Source: Selenomonas ruminantium AC2024
GTDB lineage: Bacteria; Bacillota; Negativicutes; Selenomonadales; Selenomonadaceae
NCBI RefSeq assembly: GCF_000687995.1
Contig: NZ_JIAC01000001.1
Span: forward strand, 1,798,001-1,862,000
DNA: 64,000 bases
Direction of reading: 5' to 3'
Each line of letters begins with the position of its first letter. Position 1 is the first letter of the stretch. The translations under genes were made by a program, and so were the position numbers. Below are positions 32,981 to 41,310 of the stretch, in pieces. The notes below the pieces were generated by a model. It worked only from the letters and a program-made list of their open reading frames with translations, was not told the origin of the DNA and did not search any database.

Positions 32981-35100
32981 CAGTACCACCTCGTCATTTT
33001 AATTGTCTGCCGCAGACTTCTTGGGGTAAGCTCCACGACATTGGACACCAGGAAATACTCACTGCCGTTGAATTTAATCCGCTCGGTAAAATCCACGATA
33101 TGCTTCACATCCGGCACACCGCTACGAACATTAGCTACGACCTCCACAGTGACAGTCTCCTGCGTCTTGCGGTTCAGCCACTCTATGGCTTTGGTCAGTT
33201 CCCATAGATAATCTTCGCCTATAACTGGAAACTCTGTGTCGATGAGGGATTCGTACTTGGGGCCGTCATCGTCATCACCCGTATCGTACTCAGCCCCCAG
33301 ACTCAGATTGGACTGGTCGATTGTGAAGCGGCTGGCCTTGCCTCCGGGCTTGCCTTGTGACAAGCTGCTGCCTTCCAGTTCCCCATCCACATACACCACA
33401 GTGGAATACCAGCCATAGCCAAGGGGAGCATGGTAGGTTATGCGCTCCGTACCATTTTGGTTGTTCCAGTCTGTCCAATCATAGATATCGTGTTCCTGCC
33501 CGTCATTGATAGCTTCAGTGGTGCGCTCCTTTTCCTTGAAGAGGTAGATGTCCCTGTTGGTCTTAGCATAAAAATACTCTGTCCGGCTGGTGGAGCCGTC
33601 CTTGTTGTGGGTGCTCTTTTCCGACAGGTATTCACCGTCATAGACATAATCGGTATAGCCCTTCTCGTTGGTTTCGTGGGTCAGAAAGCCGTTGGAATAG
33701 GATCTGCTGATTTCCCCCAGCGAGATAGTCCCGGTGAAACCTTTCGGCTCAGTATCCTCATCGTTATGAGCCTTACCGGCATTTTCCATGGTACTGTGCC
33801 AGATGGAGCGGACAAGTTTTCGCTCAATGGTCGGCTTGCTATGTGGCCAGTCTGTAATATCTACGACAGAACGCTCCCTGCCTCGCTGAATAATATGCAG
33901 GGTATCTCCACGGATAAAGACGTTTATTTGACGCTGGGGCAGTTTGGCTGTCCAACCGAACAATGCGGAAATGAAGTCTTGATAGGTCATACCGCTGTCC
34001 TCAAAGTTCTGTGACGGAATGAAATCGTCACAAGTCATATCCAGTTTCAGCCCCAGCGCCTTGGCTATGCCCTCGGCGTAGTAGGACACCCCAAACTCAT
34101 TGACAAAAAAGCTGATGGCACTGTAGAGCAGCTTGTCCTTGGAATACATCCCCTTCACCGTCTGAACCAAATCCCGCTGACTGGTTTCCTCCACGAGAAA
34201 ATGGAAGTGATAGTCAAAAATCTGCCCCTGCACAGAATCGTCAATGTTCAATGGCTGCACCGTTTCCAACTGAAAACTGTCCGAAAGCGTCAGTTCACCC
34301 AGTGACATTGAAAAAGAGCGGATACCATGCTCACGAAAATTATCCATGATGGATGGCAATGTTGCCGCCTTGAGTTTCTTTGCCGGTGATGGCTTAACTG
34401 CAGGTTCAACATACGCCAGTACCACCGGCACTCGGATTGATGTGTCAGCAAAGAGCGACTGAAACTTTATAACCTGCCGCCGTGTATGGCTTACCGCAGG
34501 TTCGCCCCAGCCCAACTTACGTGAAGTATCTGCCATGGACAAAACATCTATACCCAGCCTGCTGATGGTGTCAGCTGATGCCTGTTCCCTTTTACTAATC
34601 TGCCGCAGGCATTTGCTTCGCCGTACACAGAAATTCATGGACAGAATGCGCGATGTATCTGCATTTGCTTTGGCGTACTGGCAACTCACAAACCTTGCCG
34701 TATCTGCTGAACCCTTCTCTGGCATTGCCAACTTTCTGAGCAGGTCTGCGTTCGTCCATGCTACAGAAGCAGATTCTATCTGCCGTTTGGTATCCGCAGA
34801 AACCTTCTCGGTTTTAATGCCGCTACGTCTAGTATCTGCAAACACCTCATTCCCTTGCGCCACCTGCCTTTTTACATCTGCCGTGGCTTTTACTTGTACG
34901 CTGGTGGACGGCACTATGGTGGCGAGAATTTGCATCTTGAGGTGGATTTTCCCCATCGGTACCCATGCGGCAGCAATCTGTGGCCTAATGCTTATTCTGC
35001 CCTGGGGTATCCATGAGATATAGGCATCCGCAGGCTGAAGAATAATTTTTCCGTGAGGAATCCACGAAATATATGCTGTTGGCTTTATGACAATGCCCAT
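32980..35100 (-). CDS. Phage tail hub/baseplate-like protein with N-terminal short repeats
   Basis: The 706-aa protein lies between the tail fibre genes and the late small genes. From about residue 240 it resembles phage tail-hub proteins of the gpD/gp44 type (FDYHFHFLVEETSQRDLVQT, MTYQDFISALFGWTAKLPQR, VFIRGDTLHIIQRGRERSVV). Residues 1-60 carry three copies of a unit of about 17 residues (AYISWIPHGKIILQP, AYISWIPQGRISIRP, AAAWVPMGKIHLKMQ). Residues 70-230 contain about nine degenerate copies of xADTxRx at roughly 18-22 residue spacing. Function of the repeats unknown. Confidence 0.7.
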   Translation of the reverse strand: MGIVIKPTAYISWIPHGKIILQPADAYISWIPQGRISIRPQIAAAWVPMGKIHLKMQILATIVPSTSVQVKATADVKRQVAQGNEVFADTRRSGIKTEKVSADTKRQIESASVAWTNADLLRKLAMPEKGSADTARFVSCQYAKANADTSRILSMNFCVRRSKCLRQISKREQASADTISRLGIDVLSMADTSRKLGWGEPAVSHTRRQVIKFQSLFADTSIRVPVVLAYVEPAVKPSPAKKLKAATLPSIMDNFREHGIRSFSMSLGELTLSDSFQLETVQPLNIDDSVQGQIFDYHFHFLVEETSQRDLVQTVKGMYSKDKLLYSAISFFVNEFGVSYYAEGIAKALGLKLDMTCDDFIPSQNFEDSGMTYQDFISALFGWTAKLPQRQINVFIRGDTLHIIQRGRERSVVDITDWPHSKPTIERKLVRSIWHSTMENAGKAHNDEDTEPKGFTGTISLGEISRSYSNGFLTHETNEKGYTDYVYDGEYLSEKSTHNKDGSTSRTEYFYAKTNRDIYLFKEKERTTEAINDGQEHDIYDWTDWNNQNGTERITYHAPLGYGWYSTVVYVDGELEGSSLSQGKPGGKASRFTIDQSNLSLGAEYDTGDDDDGPKYESLIDTEFPVIGEDYLWELTKAIEWLNRKTQETVTVEVVANVRSGVPDVKHIVDFTERIKFNGSEYFLVSNVVELTPRSLRQTIKMTRWY

Positions 35101-35103
35101 CGG

Positions 35104-36066
35104 CTACACCTCGGCTTTCCAGCCTAACTGCATACCTGCCAGGTCAGCTATGTTAGCGTTTACGGAGTAACAATCTACTGTTCCCATATCCGTGTTGGTT
35201 AGTAGTTTCTTGGTGCCATGCTCTATCTGCTCATCACCAGCTTTTGAAATACCTGTAAGCCGTGTCAAATCCTCTCCTGTCCGATAAGCAGGTCTGCCGC
35301 CAATGGCTATTCCCGTCACCTTTGATATGCCCCCATATTGGGATATGAGCGAGTTCACATTCACAGTCTGCAAAATCTGCTGTCCTGCCGTATCGGCAAG
35401 GTATGTGCCATTTTCTTGGGCGGTCATATCCGTCACAACATCTCCCAACGGAACTGCCTGTATTTTTTCCTTGAGGCTGATTTCCTCATCAAAACTCATG
35501 ATGATATTGGACAGATAGCATTTGCCATAATTTTGTGTAGCATAAATGACCAGTTTGCTGATGGCATCCATGTAAATGTATTTCTGCGTATTTTCCATGA
35601 TTTTCTCGCCGTTCATATAGACCTGGTACTCACCATCGGCAACAGATGCGCTTCTTGCCTTGAAGTGCATCCAGAAACTGTTGACGCTGTCGAATTTCAG
35701 CGCACCTCCGACCTTATACTCCACATATTTGTCATACGATGAACTATTGCCGATAATGACTTGCGGATCAAGGTCACTAGAATATTTACGAAGTTGCCAG
35801 CCATAAAAACCTGTATATCCGGAATGTTTGCTGTAAAACCCGACCTCGGCCATGACGCCATCGGACATTTCTGACCATGGTGGGATATAGACGTCGAACT
35901 TTGCATAGAAATGTGTCGGTGCGGTTTCCAAGGTAATATCAATTCCCTCGTTGTCTTTTGGCTGGTATAAGGCTACGCCATTGTCGGGATTGAATTTTGT
36001 TCCTTCCACCGTCGTGCCGTCTTCCACATCCAGGAACTCTGCAAAGCCCGGATTGATATATCTCAT
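35104..36066 (-). CDS. Phage tail fibre/receptor-binding-like protein, paralogue 2
   Basis: The 320-aa protein starts MRYINPGFAEFLDVEDGTTV and has a central beta-sandwich (HFYAKFDVYIPPWSEM, FYGWQLRKYSSDLD, VNSFWMHFKARS, EYQVYMNGEKIMENTQKY) resembling concanavalin-like carbohydrate-binding folds, then a shared C-terminal module ending LGWKAEV. It is a diverged duplicate of the upstream gene (36066-36995). ATG 36066 overlaps the upstream TGA (TGATG). Probably host-recognition. Confidence 0.65.
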   Translation of the reverse strand: MRYINPGFAEFLDVEDGTTVEGTKFNPDNGVALYQPKDNEGIDITLETAPTHFYAKFDVYIPPWSEMSDGVMAEVGFYSKHSGYTGFYGWQLRKYSSDLDPQVIIGNSSSYDKYVEYKVGGALKFDSVNSFWMHFKARSASVADGEYQVYMNGEKIMENTQKYIYMDAISKLVIYATQNYGKCYLSNIIMSFDEEISLKEKIQAVPLGDVVTDMTAQENGTYLADTAGQQILQTVNVNSLISQYGGISKVTGIAIGGRPAYRTGEDLTRLTGISKAGDEQIEHGTKKLLTNTDMGTVDCYSVNANIADLAGMQLGWKAEV

Positions 36067-36995
36067 CACGATGCACCTGCCTTCCAGCCAAATTTATAGT
36101 CTGCTATTTCAGATATTTTTAGTGACAGGGCATGACCGTCTGCCACTACTCCCGGTGTTCCCTGCGGAACAGTTTTCGTGCCATACTCTGTGATATTTGC
36201 TCCATCAGATTGAATCGCCGTAAGGTCGGACAGCCCTTCTGCTGTGCGACAGACTGGATTGCCGATAACAGCGATACCCTTGATGATTGTATCTGCGCCG
36301 TAGGCATTGATTAACGAAACTGTATCTACGGTCTGCAAAATGGTCTGCCCCTCCGCATCAGCGATGTACTCTCCATCCTCTCCTGCCAACATGGTGGTTT
36401 CCGTAGTGGCAATCGGTAGGAGCACCACCTGCTCCTTGGGGGCAATCTCTGTATCAGACAGAATGAGATTGGAAATCGCGCCATAAGCACTATCAGCGTA
36501 GACCACCAATGTTTTGGATTTGCCAAATTTGATATCATAGTCAAACTTTTCCACGGACTGACCGTTGGCATAGATTTGCACATAACCGTCAGTGCCAGTC
36601 TTAACATGAAACCAAATGTTATTGATGGCATTCAGCTTGAGGTTCAGTCTCTCCGGCTCGGATAAATAAGCCTCTGTACCACCGGATGAATTACCGCTAT
36701 AATACCGCAAAAAGTACATGACATTATCTCTCTTAACGAATCCCATGCCGTCCAACGCATAGCCATTGGTTTCGAGCATGGCAATTTTTATCCAAAAGTC
36801 GTTACGGTCTTTGGGAATGTACACATCGAATTTGCCGTAAAGTTCTGCCGGTGTTTCAGAAAGCACCAGCCCTTTTTTATCTGTTGGCTGATAAAACATC
36901 ACCCCTGTCTTGCTTTTGACTGTATCCGCTATGGTCGTACCACCTGCCACATCGAGAAACTCTGCATAGCCCGGATTGATGTATTTGAAGCTCAT
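36066..36995 (-). CDS. Phage tail fibre/receptor-binding-like protein, paralogue 1
   Basis: The 309-aa protein starts MSFKYINPGYAEFLDVAGGT, has the same beta-rich body (YGKFDVYIPKDRND, NNIWFHVKTGTDG, YVQIYANGQSVEKFDYDIKF) and the same C-terminal module (DGEYIADAEGQTILQTVDTV, FGWKAGAS) as its neighbour. The conserved ends and divergent middles fit a receptor-binding fibre pair. Its start overlaps the upstream gene's stop by 4 nt. Confidence 0.65.
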   Translation of the reverse strand: MSFKYINPGYAEFLDVAGGTTIADTVKSKTGVMFYQPTDKKGLVLSETPAELYGKFDVYIPKDRNDFWIKIAMLETNGYALDGMGFVKRDNVMYFLRYYSGNSSGGTEAYLSEPERLNLKLNAINNIWFHVKTGTDGYVQIYANGQSVEKFDYDIKFGKSKTLVVYADSAYGAISNLILSDTEIAPKEQVVLLPIATTETTMLAGEDGEYIADAEGQTILQTVDTVSLINAYGADTIIKGIAVIGNPVCRTAEGLSDLTAIQSDGANITEYGTKTVPQGTPGVVADGHALSLKISEIADYKFGWKAGAS

Positions 36996-37408
36996 ACCGC
37001 CACCACCAGTCCTTCTGCCTGTATGTCTACGGACGTGTCGTTCTGGGGCTTTTCTTCCTTGCTGCTGATTGCCTTGACCCAGAAGATGGTGTTCTTGTCC
37101 GTCACTCCGTCCAGAGTGAGCGTTTCCTGCCAGCTGGCTTTCTTCAAGGCCGCATTCTCGTCAGCATAGTTGTTGTCGGCAGCTGCCTGCCATTTTGCAG
37201 AGCCGTCACCAACAAACTTGATGGCGGTGCTCCCCTCAATGTAATAACCACTGTCACAGCGGACAGCGCATTTCACGGCTTTCTGTTCCTCCTTGCTGGC
37301 ATCCAGCGTGACGGAGATGGGGGAAAGCTCCGTGCCGGAACTGGCTTCTGTGCCATCCGTAGAGCCTGCCGTGGGATTGCCATAATAGATGTGAAGCTGA
37401 TTTGCCAT
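36992..37408 (-). CDS. Phage tail-region protein of unknown function
   Basis: The 138-aa protein (MANQLHIYYGNPTAGSTDGT...) is beta-rich, with an Ig-like look in its second half (ASWQETLTLDGVTDKNTIFW, VDIQAEGLVVAV). ATG 37408 lies 8 nt after GGAGG. It is encoded between the distal tail gene and the fibre paralogues; probably a tail-tip protein. Not recognised further. Confidence 0.6.
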   Translation of the reverse strand: MANQLHIYYGNPTAGSTDGTEASSGTELSPISVTLDASKEEQKAVKCAVRCDSGYYIEGSTAIKFVGDGSAKWQAAADNNYADENAALKKASWQETLTLDGVTDKNTIFWVKAISSKEEKPQNDTSVDIQAEGLVVAV

Positions 37409-37410
37409 AG

Positions 37411-37764
37411 TCATAACCTCCAAAATTCTAATGTCGCTTTTACTGCCTTGGGAAAGCGGGATACATATTGATAGGACTTCACCACTACTCGCATAGACGG
37501 CCAGACGTTGCCGCCTTCATCTGTAATCTGCACCAATTGCCGGCTGTTCCAGTAACCGCAAACAACTTCCCAGTTCACAATCGTCATGGTGACATTGCAG
37601 GAAACCTTATCCCCGGCTTCAATATGACCGAAATCCTGCACGGCCACACCACCGATGATTTCCACTTGTTGCTGACGGTCATCCGGGATTATCTGCCAGT
37701 TGTCTACATCCAGTGTCCTGACCTCACCAATTTGAATATGTATTGTCTCCACCTCCCAAGGCAT
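37411..37764 (-). CDS. Small tail protein downstream of the tape measure
   Basis: The 117-aa beta-rich protein (MPWEVETIHIQIGEVRTLDV ... VKATLEFWRL) overlaps the 3' end of the tape-measure gene by about 40 nt in another frame. Position suggests a distal-tail protein, but the sequence is not recognised. The start is uncertain: a GTG five codons in has a closer G-rich SD. Confidence 0.6.
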   Translation of the reverse strand: MPWEVETIHIQIGEVRTLDVDNWQIIPDDRQQQVEIIGGVAVQDFGHIEAGDKVSCNVTMTIVNWEVVCGYWNSRQLVQITDEGGNVWPSMRVVVKSYQYVSRFPKAVKATLEFWRL

Positions 37765-40336
37765 TTTCTACGGCAGGCCTTATGCGGTCGGCCACACTGT
37801 CCGCAAGATATCTAATGCCGTCATTATCCTGGGTGACGGCGTTTTCGATATTCACATTGACCTCCAAATGCGGCGCAGCCGTGACAGCTTGCTGGGGAGC
37901 CGGCCCAGTCTCATTCTGAAGGGCAGGCGATGAACTGAGCTTGTCCATCTGTTCTCGCATGCCGTGCATTTCCGTCTGCATATTGCCCATAACCTCATCG
38001 TATGAATAATCCTTACCTCCCATGCTCATTTTGAAACTCTGACGCATCTGCTCCTGCTCGGCGGCAATCACCGCAGGGTCACGGAAGTTAGGCAGCAAAT
38101 TTTCCATCATCACCTTCCGTGCCTGCTGAAAACCGGATAACTGTTCCGGCGTCATTTGCAAATCTTCCATGGTGAAGCCATGCGCCTGTTTGTAGTACTC
38201 GGCTAGACCGCGCTGACCGCCTTCCAGATACGCCTTAAATTCCTCTTTCTGCGCCTGCAGTACCTGTAGTGCCGCATTCCTTTTGGCGTCAAGTTTTTCT
38301 TTTTCAGCCCATTGCGTCGCCTTGACTTCATCCAGCCCTTTTTGAATCCAAGCCTGTTTCTCACGTTCGATATCATCAAGGCGGTTTTGTAGCTCCGTCT
38401 TCCAGACAGAGTCGATTTTTGATGCAATTTCATTTTCCCACTGCTCCCTGATTTTAGCTTTGCTGGCCTCTGCCCAGCTTGCAGCACTGACCTCATCCAA
38501 GCCTTTCTGCCGATAGGCCTGCGCTTCTCTGTCAATATTAGCCAGCTGATTTTGTAAATCCGTACGGTAAACGGCCTGAGTGCTATCTACCACGTTCCGC
38601 TGAAAATCTTCGTAAACCTTGGCCTGCTTTGCCAGCTTGTACTCGTCCAGCAACTTGGTATCTGCGCCTTTGGCCTGAAGTTGTTCCACCTCTTTGTTGA
38701 TGGTATGGAGAGAGTTTTCCAGTTCGTTATGGGTAAGTTCATATAGGGAATCCGTCAGCTGGGCATTGGCCTTTGCGGCTTCTTCCGTAGCCTTGGCAGC
38801 CTGCTTTTCGGCAGCCGCACGTGAAAGGCTGGCCTTTGTATTCTTCTCCTGCGCCTCGCGATTTTTCTCCGCTTCAGCCGCCGCCTTTTTCTCGGCTTCG
38901 GCCTTTTCCTTTAGAGCCTTTTGCTCCTCCAGATATGCCTTGTACTCATCCCCATACATTTTGTCGAGGATTGCACCGCCAACCACAGGAATGCCAATAA
39001 GCGGTGCTGCCGCCGTGTGATTTTCAATCAGCCACTTGTTGGCCTTGGCGTGTTCCACCACTTTATTGAACTGCTCACCCACGAAAACAAGACCTTCAGC
39101 CACGGTCTTTAATGCCCAGCCCCAGCCAGAGATTGCCTCCTTGATGGTATCCTTGTTCTCTTGAATCTCAGTCACCAGCCCCTTGAAACCCTCGGTGACT
39201 TCCGGCAGGAGTTCTGCGGATAGTGGTAATAGGGCTGTTCCTATGGCAGACTTTAACTGCCCCATCTCCATTTCCATGGCTTTCCATTGGAGCCACGTTT
39301 TATGACTTTCCTCCGGATTGAGCAGACCGGTGGTTTTGACGTTGCCCGCCACTTCCATCAGCTCATCGTACTGTTCAAGGAGCGGAATGAGTGCCGCACC
39401 ACGGGCACCAAGGACTTCTGCGGTATAGGCTTCTTCCTGCCCCGCCTCCATGGCGTTTTTATACCCCTTGGCTAACTGGTCGAGCTGTTCATTGAGCGGC
39501 AGAAGGTTGCCAGCCTGGTCTAACAGGGTTATGCCAAACCGCGCCATAGCCTGAGTAGTGGCATTGCCATTTTCCCCGGCAGTCTCCATCTGCTTATCCA
39601 GGCGGGCAATCAGCGGGACAATGGACATTACATCCATACCTGCCAACTGGAATGTACGGTTCAGTTTGCCAGCCTCGGTAGCTGTGGTATGAAGGCGTTT
39701 TGTCAGCCGATAGAGATTTTCCCCGGACTCCATGGCTCCCTTGGTCAGATTGAACAAGCCTGCCCCTGTCGAGAAGATGGCCATAACGGCTGCCGCTTTG
39801 ACAGACAGCATAGTAAAGCCCCCAGCCAAGCTGTCCACACCGCTTTTTGCTTTGCTAAGGCCAGCCGCCATAGCTGTGCCAAAAGTTCCTGCCTTGCCGG
39901 AAGTCTGTGTTATGGCACCACCCAGCTTGTTCATCTCGGCATTGAGTTTGCGGACTTCAGCCTCAGTCTGCGCGACAATTTTCTGCTGCTTTAGCAGATT
40001 GGTCTGAGCCCGTTGGGCAACCTCGCTGTCATTGCCATTGGTCTTTTGGGCATCTTTTAGAACGGTTGCGAGGATTTCTTCCTTCTGCCGCTGTATATCC
40101 AACTGACGATTGATGGCTTCATGCTTGACCTTCAACCTGTCCAACTCCGAGCCAACGCCCTCAAGTTTGGCAAGGTCAACGTCCATCTTCAACTTTATTT
40201 GATTAGTTCTGGTATTCAGCCGCGATACTGCCTGGGATACCGTCTTGCCTGCCGTATCAAAATCCAGCTGGAGCCGGGCAATGTCCAGACCAAGGCTGAT
40301 ATATAGTTCATCTATCTTCTGCCCACGCTTTGCCAT
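37724..40336 (-). CDS. Phage tail tape measure protein
   Basis: The 870-aa protein sets tail length and fills the tail tube. It has long coiled-coil stretches near the N-terminus (about 60-145), a hydrophobic core segment (GGFTMLSVKAAAVMAIFSTG, about 172-195), MDVMSIVPLIARLDKQMETA typical of tape measures, and an Ala/Lys/Glu-rich helix region (about 465-525). Two copies of a QNQLANIDREAQAYRQKGLD / QNRLDDIEREKQAWIQKGLD unit (about 590-660) repeat. SD AGGAGG precedes ATG 40336. It follows the two-frame tail-chaperone gene, as in lambda-like tails. Confidence 0.93.
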   Translation of the reverse strand: MAKRGQKIDELYISLGLDIARLQLDFDTAGKTVSQAVSRLNTRTNQIKLKMDVDLAKLEGVGSELDRLKVKHEAINRQLDIQRQKEEILATVLKDAQKTNGNDSEVAQRAQTNLLKQQKIVAQTEAEVRKLNAEMNKLGGAITQTSGKAGTFGTAMAAGLSKAKSGVDSLAGGFTMLSVKAAAVMAIFSTGAGLFNLTKGAMESGENLYRLTKRLHTTATEAGKLNRTFQLAGMDVMSIVPLIARLDKQMETAGENGNATTQAMARFGITLLDQAGNLLPLNEQLDQLAKGYKNAMEAGQEEAYTAEVLGARGAALIPLLEQYDELMEVAGNVKTTGLLNPEESHKTWLQWKAMEMEMGQLKSAIGTALLPLSAELLPEVTEGFKGLVTEIQENKDTIKEAISGWGWALKTVAEGLVFVGEQFNKVVEHAKANKWLIENHTAAAPLIGIPVVGGAILDKMYGDEYKAYLEEQKALKEKAEAEKKAAAEAEKNREAQEKNTKASLSRAAAEKQAAKATEEAAKANAQLTDSLYELTHNELENSLHTINKEVEQLQAKGADTKLLDEYKLAKQAKVYEDFQRNVVDSTQAVYRTDLQNQLANIDREAQAYRQKGLDEVSAASWAEASKAKIREQWENEIASKIDSVWKTELQNRLDDIEREKQAWIQKGLDEVKATQWAEKEKLDAKRNAALQVLQAQKEEFKAYLEGGQRGLAEYYKQAHGFTMEDLQMTPEQLSGFQQARKVMMENLLPNFRDPAVIAAEQEQMRQSFKMSMGGKDYSYDEVMGNMQTEMHGMREQMDKLSSSPALQNETGPAPQQAVTAAPHLEVNVNIENAVTQDNDGIRYLADSVADRIRPAVENALGGGDNTYSNW

Positions 40337-40347
40337 TTGCCCACCTC

Positions 40348-40590
40348 CTACAGGACATCGTCAATGTATTTCTGATGGCGGCTGTCATCCGTCAGACTGA
40401 GGACGGTCAGCTGATCAAGCAAAAAATCTATATCATGCTCATCCACCTCCTGCATTGTCCAGCCGTAGGACTGCTGCAGCCGTTCGTAATACAGCAATAA
40501 ATTCTGGTACGGAGACAGGCTCACTTCCCTGTCTCCGTTTCCCCGTTTGGGAGATTTACCAGCTTGGCAAAGGTCTGAGCCTGCAGCCAT
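40348..40590 (-). CDS. Tail assembly chaperone, downstream frame (gpT-like part of a G-T fusion)
   Basis: This frame overlaps the 3' end of the gpG-like gene in the -1 phase and has no convincing SD. Its C-terminal 65 residues (RGNGDREVSLSPYQNLLLYY onward) should be made only as an extension of the upstream protein through the frameshift signal at 40509-40551, giving a fusion of about 162 aa. The fusion loads onto the tape measure during tail assembly in lambda-like phages. Confidence 0.8.
   Translation of the reverse strand: MAAGSDLCQAGKSPKRGNGDREVSLSPYQNLLLYYERLQQSYGWTMQEVDEHDIDFLLDQLTVLSLTDDSRHQKYIDDVL
40509..40551 (-). promoter_or_regulatory. Programmed -1 ribosomal frameshift signal
   Basis: On the minus strand the heptamer C-CCA-AAC (40551-40545, in the gpG frame) is followed by a 6-nt spacer and a perfect 11-bp hairpin ACGGAGACAGG/CCTGTCTCCGT (40538-40528 with 40519-40509) whose 8-nt loop contains the gpG stop codon. 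This is the classic X-XXY-YYZ plus stem-loop arrangement. Confidence 0.85.
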
Positions 40591-40835
40591 TCGAAAAGCT
40601 GCCGTGCCAACGGCACCACATCGGCGATTTCCATATTCTCCTCCACGGATTCTGTGGTAACCTCCGGCTGATTGAAGGCCAAAACAATAAGGGCAACATG
40701 AGCCGAGAGGAATTCCTCCACGGTCATCTTGCCCTTGTCCTTATCGAAAAATGCCAGGAACTCCCGCCATACCTTCATCTTAGGTGGAGCTGGCTGGATG
40801 ATTTTGCCGTTGATTTTGATTTTTGGTGTATCCAT
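40521..40835 (-). CDS. Tail assembly chaperone (gpG-like)
   Basis: The 104-aa protein (MDTPKIKINGKIIQPAPPKM, KVWREFLAFFDKDKGKMTVE) has the small helical look of phage tail assembly chaperones and the expected position between major tail protein and tape measure. Most ribosomes stop at 40521; a fraction should slip into the 40348 frame after residue 97. The SD GGAGG precedes the ATG across the crcB-like gene's promoter region. Confidence 0.82.
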   Translation of the reverse strand: MDTPKIKINGKIIQPAPPKMKVWREFLAFFDKDKGKMTVEEFLSAHVALIVLAFNQPEVTTESVEENMEIADVVPLARQLFEWLQAQTFAKLVNLPNGETETGK

Positions 40836-40882
40836 CTAAATTTATCCTCCAAAATCAGTTTTCAAAATTTTTGTCCTCGTTA

Positions 40883-40888
40883 TATAAT
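40883..40888 (+). promoter_or_regulatory. Candidate -10 element for the crcB-like gene
   Basis: TATAAT at 40883-40888, opposite to the phage transcription direction, with only a weak -35 (TTTCAA, 40860-40865). The crcB-like gene thus probably has its own promoter. No fluoride-riboswitch consensus (GGNGATGG) is seen in the short leader. Confidence 0.45.
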
Positions 40889-40921
40889 GAATAGTAATTT
40901 CCTATACGCGGAGGACTCTTT

Positions 40922-41308
40922 ATGCATCTTTTTTATGTTTTCATCGGTGGTGGACTTGGGGCTATTTGCCGCTACCTTGCCACATCCGTAATTGGCAGCC
41001 GTTTTGGTATTATGTTTCCTTTCGGCACACTGTTTGTTAATACCGTTGGCAGTTTTCTCATGGCACTTATTTTGGGATTTTTATTACCCTTGGCCAGAAC
41101 CACCAACATGATGCCAGAATCGTTACGTCTACTTTTGACCGTTGGCTTTCTTGGTGGATTTACAACTTTTTCCTCGTTCAGCATGGAAACTTTGACACTA
41201 ATGCGAGGAGGCAGTTATTTTCTCGCCATAATTAACGTTACCGCCAATATTGTGCTCGGCTTTTGTGCGGCTGTAATAGGCTATAAACTTTCTTCATCAC
41301 TATGCTAA
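40922..41308 (+). CDS. crcB: CrcB/Fluc-family fluoride channel
   Basis: The 128-aa membrane protein has four hydrophobic segments and the Fluc signatures GGGLGAICRYLAT, FGTLFVNTVGSFLMALILGF and GFLGGFTTFSSFSMETLTL, in which the Asn, Thr and Phe-box residues line the fluoride pore. Dual-topology dimers export fluoride. GGAGG lies 7 nt before ATG 40922. It is the only gene in this stretch on the plus strand, wedged between the tail chaperone and major tail protein genes, and so looks like phage-carried cargo with its own promoter. Confidence 0.92.
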   Translation: MHLFYVFIGGGLGAICRYLATSVIGSRFGIMFPFGTLFVNTVGSFLMALILGFLLPLARTTNMMPESLRLLLTVGFLGGFTTFSSFSMETLTLMRGGSYFLAIINVTANIVLGFCAAVIGYKLSSSLC

Positions 41309-41310
41309 TA

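Noticed and set aside
40836-40921. Fluoride riboswitch upstream of crcB
   Set aside because: The leader is too short and lacks the GGNGATGG...pseudoknot consensus on either strand.
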